A stretch of DNA of 64,000 nt from Diplocarpon mali (lineage: Eukaryota > Ascomycota > Leotiomycetes > Helotiales > Drepanopezizaceae): NCBI GenBank assembly GCA_024741835.1, contig JAENRP010000044.1, positions 152,435 to 216,434 on the forward strand. Reading direction: 5' to 3'. Of this stretch, positions 35,869 through 46,747 are shown in pieces. The stretch's first letter is position 1. Every line of letters starts with the position of its first letter. A program made the position numbers and the translations under genes. The notes beneath the pieces are model-generated. The model had not been told where the DNA came from. It did not search any database and saw only the letters and a program-made list of their open reading frames with translations.

Positions 35869-35958
35869 AAGGTGCTAGTCATCTTCCACTAGCACCTTGG
35901 AGGATGACGACCACCTTCAGTGACATCTAACAATACCATGGCATGTATGCCATGGTAT
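35869..35958. repeat. two adjacent perfect inverted repeats
   Basis: First hairpin: AAGGTGCTAGT (35869-35879) and ACTAGCACCTT (35888-35898) with an 8-nt loop. Second: ATACCATGGCAT (35933-35944) and ATGCCATGGTAT (35947-35958) with a 2-nt spacer. Both are perfect, 11 and 12 bp, and only 34 bases apart. They may be remnants of a palindromic mobile element or a structured noncoding element; no flanking target duplication was recognised. Confidence 0.8.
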
Positions 35959-37651
35959 CTGCATGATCGAGGGTGACAACATTGTGACAACAGCAGAGTG
36001 TTTGGCAACAGACTCCCACTGACCCGCCCTTCACCCTCTTGACTTTAAATGACCACATGGACAAGCAAGACAAGAGTCGATGAAGTCGAGGAGATCAATA
36101 CCACCGGTCAAGCTGAACTCTAGAGCAACGAGCAAGTACAAAGCAGAGATCGAGCTTGCTGATACGCCTGCTCGGCGTCGCTCCAGCATAAAGAACCCAC
36201 CTCCCAAGCTCGCAAACTAATCTGTTCCATCATAGCCAGACCTTCGAGCCCGTCTGGCCAGTAGTCGCGTCGGCGGCATCTACGTCCTCAGAAGCCTGTC
36301 CTGCCAGCAGGAGTCAGAATGCTCGATTCTGTGAAGCTCAGCGGCCAGGGTATCTGAAGCTGTGGAGATGACTCGAGGCCTGTACTCATAGACCGATCCA
36401 CAGTCCTGTGAGCTCGCCCTCCGGCTCCCAACTCTCAAGGCACGTATCAGGTCAAGGGAAAGAGGCGTCGACTTGCTGGCTGACCTGCTCAGTTATATAT
36501 CAGCGCAACGGCACGAGGGGTGTTGCCCGCCGTCAAGCCGTGGGGGGTAAAAGCGAAGACGGCCAAGGAGGGCCATGAGTGCAGCGGAGCCGCACTAGCC
36601 AGCATAAGACCTCGCGCCCTGCCTCAGTGCGGGTTGGAGAAGCCAGCACCGGCTTTATATCTTCCAAGAAGGCAAGCCGAGCCATGATGATGATAGTGAT
36701 CGCAGACAAGAAGTGACAGCAGCGGGGAATCCGACAGCAACCTGTTTGCTCTCACTAGGCATTGTGTACTCTTCTCAATAGAATAGATCCCCCCCAGGTG
36801 AATCAAGTGATTGCACGGATTCTTGAGAAGAGATTATTCTAGCCAGTATATAGAGGAGCATCTGGAGCTCAAGCCGAGAGCGAGGGAGCACAGCCACCTC
36901 GGCCAAAACAACAGCATCGAAACAGCAACGATAGCAAACCTTCCCAGCAACCCCCATCCACCCTCACAATCTGTTGGATTCACAAGGTATGCACACCAAG
37001 AGGGAGGGAGAATGGATTCTGTTGTTGGTTGTATTCGTTAATGATTGTGATGATTCTAAGAAGAGGGAGAGGTCTCAACTAAAGTAATGCTGCCTATGCC
37101 AAGGCTTTGCATGTGACCCTCCACGTGACCGCTATTCACTATATTCGTACACCATCAAACCACAGACTCTCTCTCCCTCCTGTCCCAAGTACACGCCCAG
37201 TATACGCAGCAGCCTCACATCCTCTCCCCGTCCGAGCACGACCCGGGGAATATTCTCTCTTCTCTTCTTCCCTCTCCCCCATCCTCCCTCCCACGCCAGT
37301 CTCGCAGCACAATCACCTGCACGCCCGCGCAAAACATCCCCCCCTCGACCGATCCTACCCACGGCATCACCTGCCACCACCAACACAGCTGCTCTCCACC
37401 CACGCGCTCCAGACCCCCAGCGCCAACAAGGCATCTCGCGATTCCTGTCCCGTGACCTAGTGCCCGTCCTGCAGAGAGCAGAGAGCAGAGCACCAGCCGC
37501 AGGCATACCGCCGGATCATCCCAGAAAACGGAGTCTCAACGTGGGAGCAGGCAGAGCTGTTGCGAGTCCTCACGCGTGGCGCTCGCGGCCAGGATGAGCG
37601 GCGTGTTACTATGCGTGGCTTGACCGCTCGTTACTTGGTACAAGGTCTACC

Positions 37652-37725
37652 GTTATATATACTATTATACATACCATTATATATACCATTACATACACTA
37701 TTACACATACTAATATATACATACT
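37652..37725. repeat. AT-rich degenerate minisatellite
   Basis: Imperfect repeats of about 12-14 bp built on ATTATATATACC / ATTACATACACT. It lies in noncoding sequence about 700 bases from the desaturase stop codon. Confidence 0.7.
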
Positions 37726-38434
37726 CATTTCATACGCGCAGTAAGAGACTAGATTAAAAGCTGCAGGAATCAGACAGTCTCACAAAGCAGCTTATCAGTA
37801 GAGAGAGAGTATAAATCGCTTGACTGTAGTAGGGAGAGGGCAAATCACTTGTACATTTGCAGCTGGCTAGTGCGGTCCTCTCCTTCTCCCTCCTCTCCCT
37901 TTCCCTACCCACCCATCCCCATGCTCTCTACTCCACCTCTGAACATCACAGAATCCCCAGACCCGCCAGATCCCTCACCCAAGGTCCCTCACCTCAGGTC
38001 CCTCAACGACAGCTAAACCCATTCCAAGCCGAAATCTACAACCAAAACTGAGATTGTGTAAACTCCCGTGCCTGCAAGATTCCTCCCAAGCTTTCCCAGG
38101 AGCGGCTGGGGTCGAGCTGGCTGAGAAAGGAGAGAGGGAAGAGGACGGGTACGGAAGAGGAGAAAAGGAGAGAGGGAGAGAGGAGAGGGTAGCTTCGGCT
38201 AGCCTGTCTATCAATCTACGTACCTGTCATGGGTCCTCTTCTCGGTATCTATACACTCCATGCTACTCCCTCACGAGTGCCACCTGTCCCGTCCATCGTG
38301 TCCATCTTCGCTCTCTTCTCATAAAGATCATGTTCAAGGCACCGGAACGCCCACGACCCATGCGATCATATGTACACCTCTTCCCCCTCTGCCCAATTCA
38401 ACCCAGCTAGTGTCCAGAGAACCCAGCAGCCGAT

Positions 38435-39959
38435 CTAATTCTCAACCTCCTGCTGGGTCCACGCGCCGACCTTCCGACCTCCATCCTTCCGCTTGACCCG
38501 ACACGTCATGCCAACCTCCCGATCCCACACAAACTGCCAGATGACGCCGACCCAACTCTCGTGGCGCGGGAGTTCGGCGTAGAACTCCCGCGCCAGCTCA
38601 TGCAGCCGGGGCAGGCGCGTCCACGGCACGGCCGGGAAGTCGTGGTGCTCGTTGTGCAGGCCGACGTTATACGTGAGGAGGTTCAGCGGGCCGTAGTAGC
38701 TAAACGTCTCGGGGACGAGCGTCTGCGTGAGCGGGTCCTTCGCGGCGAGCGGCTGCTTCTCGAAGATGTAGTGCTCGGCGATGAAGTGGCCAGCACAGGG
38801 GTGCAGCGAGCCGGCGAGGAAGGAGGAGAGGATGAGGTAGTACAGCGAGTGCGCGGACCCGAATTGCACGAGCAGGTAGTCGAAGGCGACCTGAACAAAG
38901 ATATTGATGAAGTGGATGGCCGTGAAGGGGACCGTATACACGAAGACGGGGCGCAGGGCGTAGAAGAAGATCTGAAAGGTGCAGAAGAAGGCCTTACCGA
39001 GGATCGAATCGAGGAAGACGGCTTCGAGCGCGGTGGGGAGGTCGGTGTCGAGGCCGTCGACGCCGAGGGACTTGTGGTGCGTTAGGTGGTATGGCTGGTT
39101 GCTGTTAGCTTTGGTATTCTTTCCAACCGCCACTCTGCCCATCAGGCATGCCGTCTACTCCCTCAACATGCCACTCCCACCCTTCCGCAGCAACATGCGA
39201 GGTAAACAAGATCAAGCACCCACCCTGAAAGAAGCACTGTACGGAACGCCAATCGGCAGATTCGCAAAGATTGCCAGCGCGCGGTTGGCATTCGGACTGC
39301 GGAACGCCAGGTTGTGCGAGATCTCATGGATGGACAGGAACAGGTTCTGGTTGGCTGTCGCGCCGACCACGTACGCGGTGAGGAAGAACCTCCAACTGAG
39401 AAAGGGGGTGTCGCGCAGGAGGTAGGCCGCGAGGACCTGGATGGAGACGACGAGCAGGACGACGTATTTGGTGAGGGGCTCCGGGCCGCAGAGTTTGGTG
39501 ACCTGGGGAAGAGAGAGTCAGTTGGATGGATTGGCATGTCGATTGAAGAGTAGTATCTCAGGGCCACGAGTCGATGTAGTGCTCCCAGCATCATCTTCTT
39601 CAGCCCCAATACCGGCCAAGAGGTGTGTTCCCAGACCTGATACTGCCCGCCAGAGGGAGAAAAGAACGACAAACCTCGGGATACTTCTTGATGATGGCCA
39701 TCCTCCGCGTCCGATGCGGCTCCTCTGTATACGTCCAGAAGAAATCATGCTCCTGGACATCCAGCTCCTCTGTCCCGATCCCCCCTCCCAACTCTCCCTT
39801 CGCTATCATCTTCCCGCCGCCACCCTCCTCCTCCTCCCCGTTCTCTTTCCCGTCCCCAGCCCTCAACCTCGCGCCCGGGCCCAGTTCCAATTCCTTCGCA
39901 GTCGAGGTCGTAATCGTAGCAGTAGCAGTAGCAGTAGCAGCAGGCATCGTGGAGGGCAT
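38435..39959 (-). CDS. DES1: sphingolipid delta4-desaturase (dihydroceramide desaturase)
   Basis: Three exons on the minus strand, 39959..39675, 39502..39224 and 39094..38435, encode 407 residues. The three His boxes are HEISH (about 152), HLTHH at the start of exon 3 and HNEHH near the C-terminus, the di-iron ligands of membrane desaturases. Hydrophobic helices surround them (VVLLVVSIQVLAAYLL, FCTFQIFFYALRPVFVY, LYYLILSSFLAGSLH). The family N-terminus is present (HDFFWTYTEEPHRTRRMAI). It introduces the trans delta4 double bond of sphingoid bases in the ER, a step toward fungal glucosylceramides. The first 60 residues are low complexity; a hexanucleotide microsatellite at 39916..39939 encodes alternating Ala-Thr. 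The third-exon acceptor has a GCTAAC branch. The start could also be the ATG at 39947. Confidence 0.94.
39916..39939. repeat. coding hexanucleotide microsatellite (GTAGCA)4
   Basis: Four perfect GTAGCA units inside exon 1 of the desaturase gene; on the coding strand they give an Ala-Thr repeat near residues 6-15. Length changes in units of 6 would stay in frame. Confidence 0.9.
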
Positions 39960-40614
39960 CGATTGTTGATATACAATGCTGTGTATGCCTGCGGAGGAGA
40001 ACTGGTCGGCTCTTGGTACCGCAGAGAGGGAATGTAGGAAGTGGAGGGAGCACAGTGTATTTGAGGTCGTCCTGAAGCCGTACGTGTACCTGCGTTCGTA
40101 CGACGTCGTGGTGTTTTTCCTTAGCGGCCTCGGGGTTTTCCTGCTCAGGGGTCTTGCCAATCGCTGGGCTCCACTGCAATCCGGGGCTTGGTGGCGATCT
40201 TGGCTGCGATTTCCCCCTGATCACATGTCACGACGAACACGAAACTTCGCCTCGTTGAGCCTCGACATATACAGCTTCAATTACTACGCCAAACTTCGTC
40301 CTCGAGGACTCCAATGCTAGTCCTGCAGCATCTATATTCACAGATGTCAAGTCCACAAACATGTTACCTTCTAGTCTAGTCCACGTCCAGACCATTTCCA
40401 CTATTTTGCTTCTCGAGAAAACCATCAGTGACCAACTGACTGCTGAGCTGTCTGCAGAAAGCCCGTCCAGTATTCGTCAGATCTCATCACATTTTCCTGT
40501 TCTGCATTCATTCATCGCTCCGTCCCATGGCGTCAGTATCCCAGACCCTAAGTCCAACCCCAGCCCCACTCAACATAAGAGCGACACGCCCACCTCGCCA
40601 CCACTACCGACTCT
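39960..40614. other. intergenic, desaturase promoter side
   Basis: About 650 bases between two minus-strand genes: the desaturase promoter and the 3' flank of the 1113-residue gene. The desaturase frame stays open upstream to about 40160 without another good ATG. Confidence 0.45.
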
Positions 40615-43600
40615 TCAAAAGCGAAGTCCTTGGTACGAGCCACGACCAGCAGCCATACTGTTGCTCAGTCGTGACTGTAGCCGAGCTTGAAGGACGTTGC
40701 CCTTACGAGGAGACAAAACCGGGCGCTGACCGCCAGTAGCACTGCATGTATCCGATGCGGGGCGAGCGATGTTACCAGGAGCGCACCCCTTGTCAGATCC
40801 CGACGCCTCACGAGCTTGGAAGCTGGGGGTTGCTGAGGTGTCGGGGATGCCGTAATGGTTAGTCATCGGCGGTAGCTGCTGAGGGTTGAGCACACCAGTG
40901 ATAGGGACCAGTTCACCCGTGGCAACGTCTATAATGAAGACTGTCTGGTAAACTGGAGCACCGGTAGTGGCAGGTGGGCTTCGAAAAATAGGGCTCGTTG
41001 GCTGAGAAGCAGCATGCCATTGACCAGCTCCTCGTGGAACAGCAAGAGGGGCGATGGACGGAGCCATCTGTGCTTGAAAATTCCGAGAGGTGAAGTTAGA
41101 AGCCGAGGCACTGCTTGCCCACTGGGAGGACGAAAGACCAGATGCACCTCTCAGGTTCAGATTGGAAATCCCGTCGATAAGATCCTGCTCGACCGCAACA
41201 GAGCGGGGTGCAGGCACACCGACTGTCTCTGTCAAAACTGGAGCTACATGCGTGGAGGCTTGCGGAGTCGGATGGGGAAGATGCGATTCGTCCTTGACCA
41301 GCGGGTCTGCAGCCTCTGTCTTGAAGGAGTCATTCTCATCAACATCACGCAGAGTGTGCGCCGGAGAAGGTGGCGATTGCTTCAGAGCAGCAATAGCGCC
41401 TAAGACCCGACTAGGCACCACAGACTCTGAGATATTACCTCCGAATGGAGTCTCTGGCTTAGCCGTGGTCTCTATCGATTGGGAAGTAACAGGCTTGGTC
41501 GGACCGGCCGTGAAGAGATAGGCTTCGTAGAGGCTCATGTCTGCAAAGCACTTCCAACCACCCATATTCGCCACAGGCTTGGGAGGTGCGATTCCACGAG
41601 CAGGTCGACGAGGAGACTGCTCAGCTCGACGAGGGAACTGCACATTGATCTCTACTGGCACCGCGTTGGAGCGCAGGCCCAAGAGAGTTTCTGGAGAATA
41701 CTTGACACGACTCTCAACGGTAGGCTCTAGAACGCCTGGATGCTCCGTCGAATAGGTTTGGGTGGGTGTAGACTCCAACGAAGACTCCGGTTGGTGAACA
41801 TCTGTTCGCTCGAGCGCAACGAAGCCGGCGACACTATACGGCAAGGAAGGGTGCAGAAGGTGGACATCTGAAGATGCGCGGGAGCAAGTAGGCTGAGACT
41901 GCTCATCGGGCATGACATTACTTTGGGAACCATCGGAGGTAGTAATAGTCGTGCGGGTATGGCCCACTGCGGTAACATTTTCTCCTTTTCTGCTAGCTTC
42001 GACGCCACCCTGATCGAGGTGGCGCTCAGCAACTGCCATGGCAAGGACCTTTTGGCTTTTGTCCAACAAGTACATATTGGAGACATCATCTGGAAGCATA
42101 TAGAACGTTTCTAAAGACTTGAGTAAGTGACTCACGGGGACCCGAATGGCGAACTGGTAATCTGGCGAAGAAAGAATGTCGTCCGAGGAGAGCTCATGAG
42201 CAGGCGTGCCTCCAAATCCAACCACGATATCTGATAACTGACCCAATACGGTGCATGATATTCCCTCTTTGAGGCGGCCGAAGAGTCCGTTAATAATATC
42301 CTCATTTTCAACCTCGAGAAACTCGATTAAGTAAGGGTTGACGGGCTTCGGTGGCAGTTCTGTTTCCGGCTCGAGCGAGATCAGGTCCTCGGTGGTATGG
42401 TTCTCGAGCTCGGGAGCACCGTGCGGAAAAGTGTCAACACTAGCGACAGAAGCTGGGTGAAGAGCAGGTTCCACATCAGAACTAGTTTGAGCTGCTGGAA
42501 TGTCGCTCGGGGCAGAAGGTTGTGCAACTGTACGACCTTGGCGACTCAAAAGAACAGAATGAGCAAACCGGTCGGCCATGTGTGGCAGCGGAAAGATGAG
42601 TCGCCATGTGGGAGGCTTCAGTGTAGAAAGTAGTCCCGCACGGTAAATGACCAAGTTGCGATCCTGCTCGAAAACAGCATCGTCCGCGATCAAATCTTTG
42701 ACTATGACATGATCGGTAGCGGCCTCAACCAGCTGAAGTGTGAAATACTGATCAGTGCTGTTCTTGAGCAGTTCGGCTGTGCCTGCTTTCGTGGGCCCTT
42801 GGTCCTTCTTGAACTTGACGGCGTAAGAGTGGTGAGCAACTCTATCTGAGATTTGTGCTGGAGTAACAGCAGGGGCCCATCTGGAGGATAAAAGACCTTT
42901 GCTCTCCCGATACACAGATTCCGGCAAAACTGGTGGCGACTGGACCTGAACTGGGCTGATGACTCTAGGAGGTTCTCGGGTTGTAGCAGCTGAAATCGAC
43001 GGCTCTGTGGAGACGGATATTCCACGAGACAGGATTGGAGAGTGCTCCGTTGAAGCAGTGGCGTCACTTGCCCGCGTGTCTCGAGGAAGAGAATTCTTTG
43101 ATAGATTGAGCTGTCTTATACGATCAGCCAAAGGTGCCTTGGGAGCAGAGGACATATCCACGCGGCTGGTCAAGCAGTGTTAGTTGTTTTGCAAATGTAA
43201 GGGCTAGATAACATACTTTAGGCATTGAGAAGGGCCCAATGGTTTCTGCTGTGACTCAGCAGCTCGAGCAGGTGGTGCCGCATGCTGAACATATCCAGCA
43301 TGTGCTAAAAATGCTTCGTTACCGTTCGTAAGAGCAAATCTAGGCTTCATCGGGAGGGCATTGAGCCGCCTTAGTGGCTTCGGTCGTCTCGATGGCGGAG
43401 CATTGGCCTGGTCTTGGTGCCCGTCACGACAGCTGGCCCAATTGTCTTGCTTTCTTGTCCCAGAAAATGGGGCAGGCGCGACAGGATCACTGAGGCGACT
43501 CGCAGCGTACTCTGCTTGTGGCTGGCTATTGACAGCAGCTCTAGCAGCGAAAAAGCTCTGGGGCATGGACGGACTATACCCTGGTCCACTGCCCAAAGGG

Positions 43601-44114
43601 TGAGCAAAACCCAGGGAGGAAGAAGCGTGACGACTTACACCTGTCTCCCACCACGGCCTCGCCCGCCTCCACGACCGCCGCGTGACGCTCCATTTCCACG
43701 TGCCCGACTGAGAGCGCTCGATGCATCACCTTTTCTCAAACGATACAACTGGCCATCGGCAATCGAGTCAAGCTCATTGTGGGCGGGATCAACGTCGTCG
43801 AATACTAAATCTATCTGGTGTTAGTGGCCATGTTGCGATCGAAATGCGAGAAGAAGATGCATCTTACTGCGCCAAACCGCGGTGGCAGGCAGCATGTTTG
43901 TCTTCTTGGGCTTTGAGACTAGTATAGAGATGTCCTCCCCATCCCTAGGATCATCAAGAGGCAACTCATCCTTGCGACCGATACCAAGCTCCGCCATCAT
44001 AGCATCTTGGATCATGGCTAGATTCTCCGGGGTAAAATTCTGCTCAGGTTCTCGATACAGACCACTGCTATTATTGTCGCCAGGAGGAACGGCTCCATTG
44101 ATTGGATCCGCCAT
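40615..44114 (-). CDS. large disordered protein of unknown function with RGG-type box
   Basis: Four exons on the minus strand, 44114..43868, 43810..43639, 43588..43217 and 43165..40615, encode 1113 residues; every junction has GT-AG ends (two with CTAAC branches) and the phases close. The N-terminus is acidic (MADPINGAVPPGDNNSS ... ILVSKPKKTNMLP). Exon 2 ends in a Gly-Arg box (SRGGRGGRGRGGRQ), typical of RNA-binding proteins. Around residues 360-480 there is a compact, apparently folded segment (SSRWAPAV ... YFTLQLVEAATDHVIVKDL ... TWRLIFPLPHMADRFAHSVL) that reminds me of a WH1/EVH1 or RanBD-like PH fold; that is a guess. The remaining 600 residues are Ser, Pro and Thr-rich with scattered short motifs, including a second SSQWASS, and end GRGSYQGLRF. 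I do not recognise the family. The RGG box and disorder suggest an RNA-granule or mRNA-regulating protein, as inference only. Confidence 0.8.
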
Positions 44115-46747
44115 GCTCGTGACGTGCGCAGAGTCTTGCTGTGTTTTTGTGTTTGAAGGACAGTATTGAGGATCCGTCCGGTCTATGTGTCTTGTATCAG
44201 TTGAATATTCAAGTGTATTTGGTGATCTCAGAGCCGCCGGGTGTGCGATCGAAGGTCAGGAGACATGCTTGTGAAGGGGATTGGTTGAAGATGCGAGTAA
44301 AGGGGAGTCCAAGAGACTCTGAGGCGAGCGGTAGTGTAAATGAAAAAGGATGGTGACTTCGGTGAGGATTATACAGCAGAGTCTGAGAGCTTCCCGGACG
44401 AGGGCGCTGGAAAGGGGGCAGATGAGTGGGCATTGAAGGTGGCGCAGAGTACATTTTGGCAGACTCTGCGGTGTGGTGGACAGACCAGCACAATCTGAGG
44501 AGACGAATATGGCCTGGCCTGGCCCGGTGGGAATAGGCGTCGAGAGACGAGGTGGAGAGTAAGAGGAAGAGGAGGGAGAGGAGGAGGAGGAGGAGGAGGA
44601 GGAGGAGGAGGAGGAGGAGGAGGCGAGGCGAGGAAAGGGAAAGAGCAGTACGAACCAGGTACGGTGTTTTGTTTTGTTTGGATTTAGATTTGGATTTGCA
44701 GCAGTCAAGAGCAGGCGCCTGGAGCCACTTGAAGTGGCTTGGCTGTCGAGGATTAGATAGTTCGGTAGAGCCGAGAAGAAGTTACGAAGGAAGGCAAAGA
44801 AGTTGGTGATGGGAGAAGGTGATTGTGAGAGCGAGGCGTTGGAGAGAAGAGGTATGTGTGTAGGGTGTGGTGTTTTCCAAAGAGGTCGAGGTCGGAATCG
44901 AAAAGGTGTGCGAGGACGAGTGGATGAGGTAAGCGAGAGAAGCAGCAGCTCCAAACAGAAAGAGCCAGGAGCCTAGCGCCCGAGACCCCTTTCTTGCACG
45001 AAGAATGGAATGAGATGGGATGGGATTGATATTCATGCTCGTCCTGGGGCAGGAAACTTCGAGTGAAGCACCGCACTCATTGAACTAACTTCCTGGTCGG
45101 TGGTCAAAAAGATTCCAGGCGAAAGAAAGACCCCAATCATGGTAAGACTCGATCGGGGAACGAAGTCCAACATTCAATAGCCAGCAATTCTTGCACATGT
45201 CTAAAGAGATCTAGGTCCGAGATTCGAGAAAGAGAAAAGAGAGCGAGAGAGCGAGGAGGTAAGACTATTTTGATACTGCCATAGATGTCAAAGTTCGGGG
45301 CGATAAAGGCTGGCTGCGATACTCAAGGTCGACCAAGATTACTCGAATCACGCAGCAGAAGAGCTCGAAACCATCGATAAATCTGTGCTGCCCTCCCTTA
45401 CAGCTTGCTGCAACTGCTGACCTTTGATCTAGGACTTCGGATGCATAGCCAGGAGCTGGTCAGCGCACTCGGAGAGACCAACAGTGGATTACATGATGGA
45501 GCAGTACCGCTAGCGGTGTCTCTGGTGCTGGCCTGATCAACGAGAGCAAGATCTTCGAAGCAGACATACCCTCGCCCAGGATGGAGAGAGAGTCATGCAT
45601 CCACACAGAATCAGGTCAGTGACACGCCAGCAGCGAGGTGGACAATGCGAAGCGTGCGAGAAAGAAACCCCAATTTCTAATCAAAGCAGCAGCTATAGCT
45701 ACCTCTCTCAATGAGAGGTCCAGGCAAGACAAGACTACACGAAAAAGAGTGGTAGATGATGTAAGAAGGCCCGGACTTTGCCCAAAGCAGAGATGGACCA
45801 AAAGCAAGGAGCAAACAAAACGACGACGACGACGACAACAACAACCACGCGTCAGAAGACAGGAGGCAAAATTGCAGAGCCTCAGACTGCTCATAGGAGG
45901 AGCATCTACTATGCACTGCACAGCTGCTCCCATCTCAAAACTCGCTGGCCCTACTCCGTCCGAACAGATCTGCTGCTGGCGAGTGAGGGCCGGAATTGTG
46001 CGGATAAGGTTATGCGGTTGAGACAAGGTCTTCCTCCATGTGCACTTGTCCCCCGCGGAACGATATATTCGCCGGATAGTGTAAGCAGTGGCGGCCAATC
46101 TACAAGCCGACTGCCGACGTGCGAGTCTGCACCTTGGGAATTCAGTCGCCCAGGTATCCATCATCTCTTCCTTTGCCAGAGCCAGCCCTCTACTTGGGGG
46201 GCAAGTCTTAATAAAATCAGCATGAGACACGTCAATCTATCGGCAGAAATAATCGGAGCAGGGCTACAAAGGATGCAGGGTTCATTCCTATGCTTTCTTT
46301 GTGTCTGAGGGCATCTTTTGCCTGGTCAAGTGATGGCCTTTCTGGTCCTTTGGGCTTTGGAACAGCGTGTAAGACGAGCACATTAGACGCATAATTCGAG
46401 TAGCTAGAATCAGCAGTCTGCCATGAGACTGTTAGCATCTGATATGGAATTCAGTAGCGAAGATGGGCTTGTTGGGGACTATGGACTGGTACACTGGGCC
46501 TGATGTTGTGCGGGAGGTCAGTTTAAGGATTGACATAGATAGGCATGTCTGGGCAAATCGAGTTTTTGAGAGAACTAGTATCGTTTGGACAACCAATCAT
46601 CATTAACCCGTTTGGAAGCTATGATACTAAAAAAAATAAAATGCTGGCCCGCCGCTATCGCGTCGAAAGCTCTGTGGCTCGTCAGATCTACAGCACTTAG
46701 AACGCCTCCCTCCTCTCGTCCTCAACTCCAGCAAGACCATAGCTATC
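44115..46747. other. 2.6-kb intergenic with purine repeats
   Basis: It contains the (GAG)n tract at 44581-44623 and a GAC/AAC triplet stretch near 45818-45845. A 204-codon minus-strand frame (45616-46230) has no ATG start and no family features. The promoters of the 1113-residue gene and ACO2 lie at either end. Confidence 0.5.
44581..44623. repeat. (GAG)14 trinucleotide tract
   Basis: Fourteen uninterrupted GAG units (CTC on the other strand) within a longer purine-rich segment starting near 44550. It lies about 470 bases upstream of the start of the 1113-residue gene, so on that gene's strand it is a pyrimidine tract in the promoter or leader. Confidence 0.92.

Larger units (their letters stand above)
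32004..38434. other. 6.4-kb gene-poor block
   Basis: The longest stretch without a confident gene. It contains one spliceable candidate frame (33568-34393), two neighbouring hairpins (35869-35958), T homopolymers near 34651-34690 and an AT-rich minisatellite (37652-37725), each noted separately. Many other frames are short and overlapping. No transposon ends or tRNA were recognised. Confidence 0.5.

Noticed and set aside
45616..46230. 204-codon minus-strand frame
   Set aside because: No ATG start, no codon bias, no family features; overlaps a triplet repeat that lengthens frames.
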